Below are positions 61,174 through 64,000 of a stretch of 64,000 bases of DNA, one piece after another. Numbering within the stretch: position 1 is the stretch's first letter; each line of letters begins with the position of its first letter. The DNA is taken from assembly GCA_905183005.1 (NCBI GenBank), contig CAJJDO010000098.1, forward strand, positions 186,001 through 250,000. Reading direction: 5' to 3'. The notes below the pieces were generated by a model, which had not been told where the DNA came from, ran no database searches, and saw only the letters and a program-made list of their open reading frames with translations. Made by a program: the position numbers and the translations under genes. Origin of the DNA: Paramecium pentaurelia (lineage: Eukaryota > Ciliophora > Oligohymenophorea > Peniculida > Parameciidae).

Positions 61174-61362
61174 TCAGATTGCTTCATATTAAGGTGGATT
61201 CTTTGGATCTGCCTTTCTTTTCTTATATAGAATTCTGTAGCCACATTGACATCTAACAATGTCTTTGGCTTCAAGTTAAACATCCTTTCCACACTCTAAA
61301 TTTAATATAAGTAACTTACTTCCACAAATGTAAACAACTCTAGAAGCGTCTTATATGTCCAT
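61174..61362 (-). CDS. RPB12: RNA polymerase subunit RPB12 (RPABC4)
   Basis: 54 aa, subunit shared by RNA polymerases I, II and III. Four-Cys zinc site: VVYICGKCGKDV and IVRCQCGYRILYKKR, the family signature. One 24-nt intron (61319-61296) lies between the two Cys of the first pair. The C-terminus after YKKR differs from the usual end (ADPKNPPQYEAI). Its ATG and that of CEP76 are divergent with only 18 bp between them. Confidence 0.93.
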
Positions 61363-61380
61363 TAATTAATTTATTTAAAT
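61363..61380. promoter_or_regulatory. 18-bp bidirectional promoter space RPB12/CEP76
   Basis: Only A/T bases separate the two divergent start codons. Both transcription start sites must lie here or inside the opposite gene. No motif can be singled out. Confidence 0.5.
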
Positions 61381-63362
61381 ATGTATTCTAAAGAACAAAT
61401 AACTAAAATTCGATAACTAATCAACAATTATTTTGATAAAGGTGAAGTGTTTGATAAGTTAAAGAAAAAAATTGAAAGTGAAAAAATTCAAATAGATGAT
61501 TTGGATAATGAAAAATTGACTAAATTACTTAGAGAAACAAATCTTATTGACAATCTAATATTGGATATCAAACATTTAGATGAAATAGATGAATATAATA
61601 AATAAAATAAACAAGTATGATCAAATGAGAATATTAAGCTTACATTTGTAGACCCAGATCGTATAAATTATAGGTCAGTTAGTTTACGTATTTTTAAAGG
61701 AAAAGCTTTCTTGGATTTTATAGAACCTGAAAATTCAAAATTGTAGTTATATTTAAGTTTTTGTGGTTAGAGATTTGCATCTGCTATAGTTGATGCCTCA
61801 GTAGAACCTGAGTTTAATGAATTATTTTTATTTGATTTGAGAACTGAAGCTCAAAAGGCAAATGTAGATTTGTTGACTTTAAGTAAATTAGATCATCCAA
61901 TTGAATTATGTGTAATTTAAATTTAAAATGGATAAAGAAAGTTGTTTTCACAAAAATTAATTGAATGGAGATTTTTATTATGCTATGGAAATATTTCATT
62001 AAATATAGAACTTCCAACTACTTATAATACAAAAATGTAAAATGAAAGAAAAAATCATGTTGGTATACTCTAAATTCATTTGGAATTATTACCAAAAACT
62101 GGTTTAGTATTACTACCAGAAAATATAGTGGTTTCATAGCTATCAAAAGAGAAATCTGTTAACAATCAAATATCTGATAGATTTCATACTTATGGCAATG
62201 CTTGGTGGAATGATTTTAAAGAACTTAAATTATCTGTTCGACCAATTAAATTATATTCAGAATCTTAAGATGGAATTTGGAGACCATCATGTACATTTAT
62301 AAGAGAATTATAAAGTGTAAGAGGGATCATGAGTCCAAATCATGCTGCAAGATTTGTAAGTTTAATACCCATGAAAACTTCAGATAGAGGACCATCAGGA
62401 GATAGATTAGAAGTTTGGCATAGGTTTCCAACATTTTTAGCATTGAAAGGTGGAGACTTTGAAGATCATTGTTTACTATTATGTTCTTTCTTTCTAGGAT
62501 TTAATTTAGATTCATTTGTTGTATTTGGATCAACTGCTGATAGACCTCATGGATGGGTTATGACAAGATTATAGAAACCTAAAAAACCAAATTAAAAATA
62601 AGCAGAATATGCTTATAACTTTTGGGAACCTTTAACTGGGCATAAGTTTGAACTTAATGATCCTAAAGTATTTTTTAATTTATTATATAATTTAGGTTGC
62701 TTAATTATATAAAAGAATTGGTTGTATTTTTAATCATAAATATTTTTATGCAAATATCTAAGAAAATGATTCTGTATTAAAAACTGATCTAAATATTGAA
62801 GATTATACTAAATGGAAGGCAGTTGATCCAAATGAAATTACTTTATTAAAACCATAAAATTTTCAAATTACTCTATTAAGATAAACTATATATGCAGATG
62901 AATTGGAACCTAAATTAGAAATATAACTTAGAGAAGCCATAGGAAGTTATAGAAAAAGTATTAATTTATTTAATATTTAGTTATTAATTTGGCCACCAGA
63001 TATGATGAAAAACTTGGAAGTATTATGTAAATAGCTTTAGCAAATTATGAAACTGAAAAGATTACAGGTATATATTATAAATATATAATATAGGATTGTA
63101 ATTTGCATAATTTGAATTTCAATCTGCTATTAGAAGTTATATACCAGAAGGTCATACATTTATGAGTTTTCCAATTTGTTTTAATCATATGAATATTTAA
63201 AAGATGCTAGAGGATATCAAAACATCTCCTGTTGGTGGGGAAGTTCTCACTGCAAGAGGAGATCAAACATATCATGCTGTACGAGTGAAAATGGAAATCT
63301 ATCCAGAAGATATTTATGCTGTTTGGGTTTCTGTCTCAGTTAGATTTCATAAAATTGTTTGA
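61381..63362 (+). CDS. CEP76: CEP76-like centriolar/basal-body protein
   Basis: 626 aa. CEP76 limits centriole reduplication in animals; in ciliates it is likely a basal-body protein. N-terminal helices (MYSKEQITKIRQLINNYF), C2-like middle (LRIFKGKAFLDFIEP; CYGNISLNIELP), transglutaminase-like region (PNHAARFVSLIP; LALKGGDFEDHCLLLCSFF; PHGWVMTRL; NFWEPLTGHKFEL; RIGCIFNHKYFYAN) and end (IPEGHTFMSFPICFNH; RGDQTYHAVRVKMEIYPED). Introns: 61615-61638 (ends AAG), 62668-62695, 62958-62980, 63068-63093. In the transglutaminase-like core the expected Cys of GDCEDH is Phe here. Confidence 0.94.
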
Positions 63363-64000
63363 CTATATAAAAACACTTTAAATATAAATTAAATTATTCT
63401 ATAGCTAAAAATAAATTAAGTGATATAAATATGTTACTAAATTTATATTATATAAGATTTACATTAAAATATATATATTATATTAGAACTAATTAATTTT
63501 TAATTTTAAGTTGATGTTAAAATAAACTGATTAAATTAAAAATGAATCTTTTGTATTTTTTAAAATAAATATTTGAAACCAATAAATTATTAATATAGAA
63601 ATAATAATAATTACTTAATTTTGAATCTTTATTTTGAATTACAATTACAATTATAAATTAATAACATCAATACAGATTTAAACAGAAGTTTCAGAATATA
63701 ATAATTTGTAAACTTGAGTATTCAAATAATCAAATTATAAATTATTTCTAGCTTTCGATATCTATTTTAAATATCTATTGTTTTGTTATCTTTTTTAATT
63801 TAATTAGAAATATATCATAGATTTATGATTATTGTATCTTAATATTTTAGAAAATATTTTCTAAACTTTACATAATTATTTAATTTATTATTCAAAACAA
63901 ATATATGCCATTTTTGATTGTTCAAATATACATCATCCATTGAAATAAATCGATTTGAAAAGAAGAGATAGTAATACTTAAATTTTTTTTTTTGGTATAA
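63363..64000. other. AT-rich region to window end
   Basis: About 0.64 kb of very AT-rich sequence. No frame can be defended on either strand, and there is no telomeric repeat at the end. Confidence 0.55.

Noticed and set aside
1..64000. tRNA genes, CRISPR arrays, transposases, telomeric repeats
   Set aside because: None seen on reading both strands; the only clear RNA gene is 5S. A tRNA covariance search would be the decisive test for missed tRNAs.

Overview
The window is macronuclear DNA of a ciliate, very probably a Paramecium. The DNA is very AT-rich. TAA and TAG are read as glutamine throughout, and TGA is the only stop that fits conserved proteins (PRP19, VPS35, PP2A-A, CEP76, SEY1 and others). 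Genes are packed tens of bases apart on both strands and carry many tiny introns. I placed about 88 introns of 20-35 nt, nearly all GTA...TAG or GTA...AAG. They were placed by restoring frame, removing TGA stops and recovering family motifs; for almost every gene the spliced length is then an exact multiple of three. Standard-code ORF finding breaks nearly every gene here, so the coordinates given are genomic spans including introns.

Layout. 1-6.6 kb: a partial secreted coiled-coil gene, small unknown genes, a decayed gene, and a single 5S rRNA gene whose neighbourhood is written twice around one N. 6.7-15.2 kb: a small signal-anchored protein, APC6/CDC16, the PP2A scaffold subunit, a possibly mitochondrial unknown, ribosomal protein eL31 and the splicing factor PRP19. 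15.6-22.4 kb: a small Ser-rich protein, a seven-helix membrane protein, a SUN-domain SLP1/SUCO-like protein, a three-repeat MYB factor and decayed DNA. 22.5-32 kb: an SCP/NIF-type phosphatase, coiled-coil and cold-shock-domain proteins, oligoribonuclease, a C2 protein with a PGYPPQQ tail, ribosomal protein eL42, a single-pass membrane protein and KIN17. 32.4-34.6 kb: a second segment written twice around one N. 35-48 kb: VPS35, a TTLL3-type tubulin glycine ligase, a very large cyclic-nucleotide-binding K+ channel, a coiled-coil protein and an EF-hand protein. 48-63.4 kb: SEY1 (ER-fusion GTPase), an acyltransferase-3 membrane protein, a second cNMP-type K+ channel, a long coiled-coil protein, mitochondrial bL33, fumarylacetoacetase, RPB12 and CEP76.

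There is no operon logic. This is a mixed set of housekeeping genes (transcription, splicing, translation, cell cycle, trafficking) with a notable ciliary/excitability group: TTLL3-like, CEP76, the EF-hand protein and two K+ channels. No tRNA, CRISPR array, transposon or telomere was found.

I see no whole new system. The points most worth checking are two single-N duplications that look like uncollapsed contig overlaps, a candidate GC-AG micro-intron, an ATGA overlap between two same-strand genes, an 18-bp divergent intergenic space (RPB12/CEP76), a zinc-knuckle-like motif after the CNBD in both K+ channels, and CEP76 with Phe where a Cys is expected.
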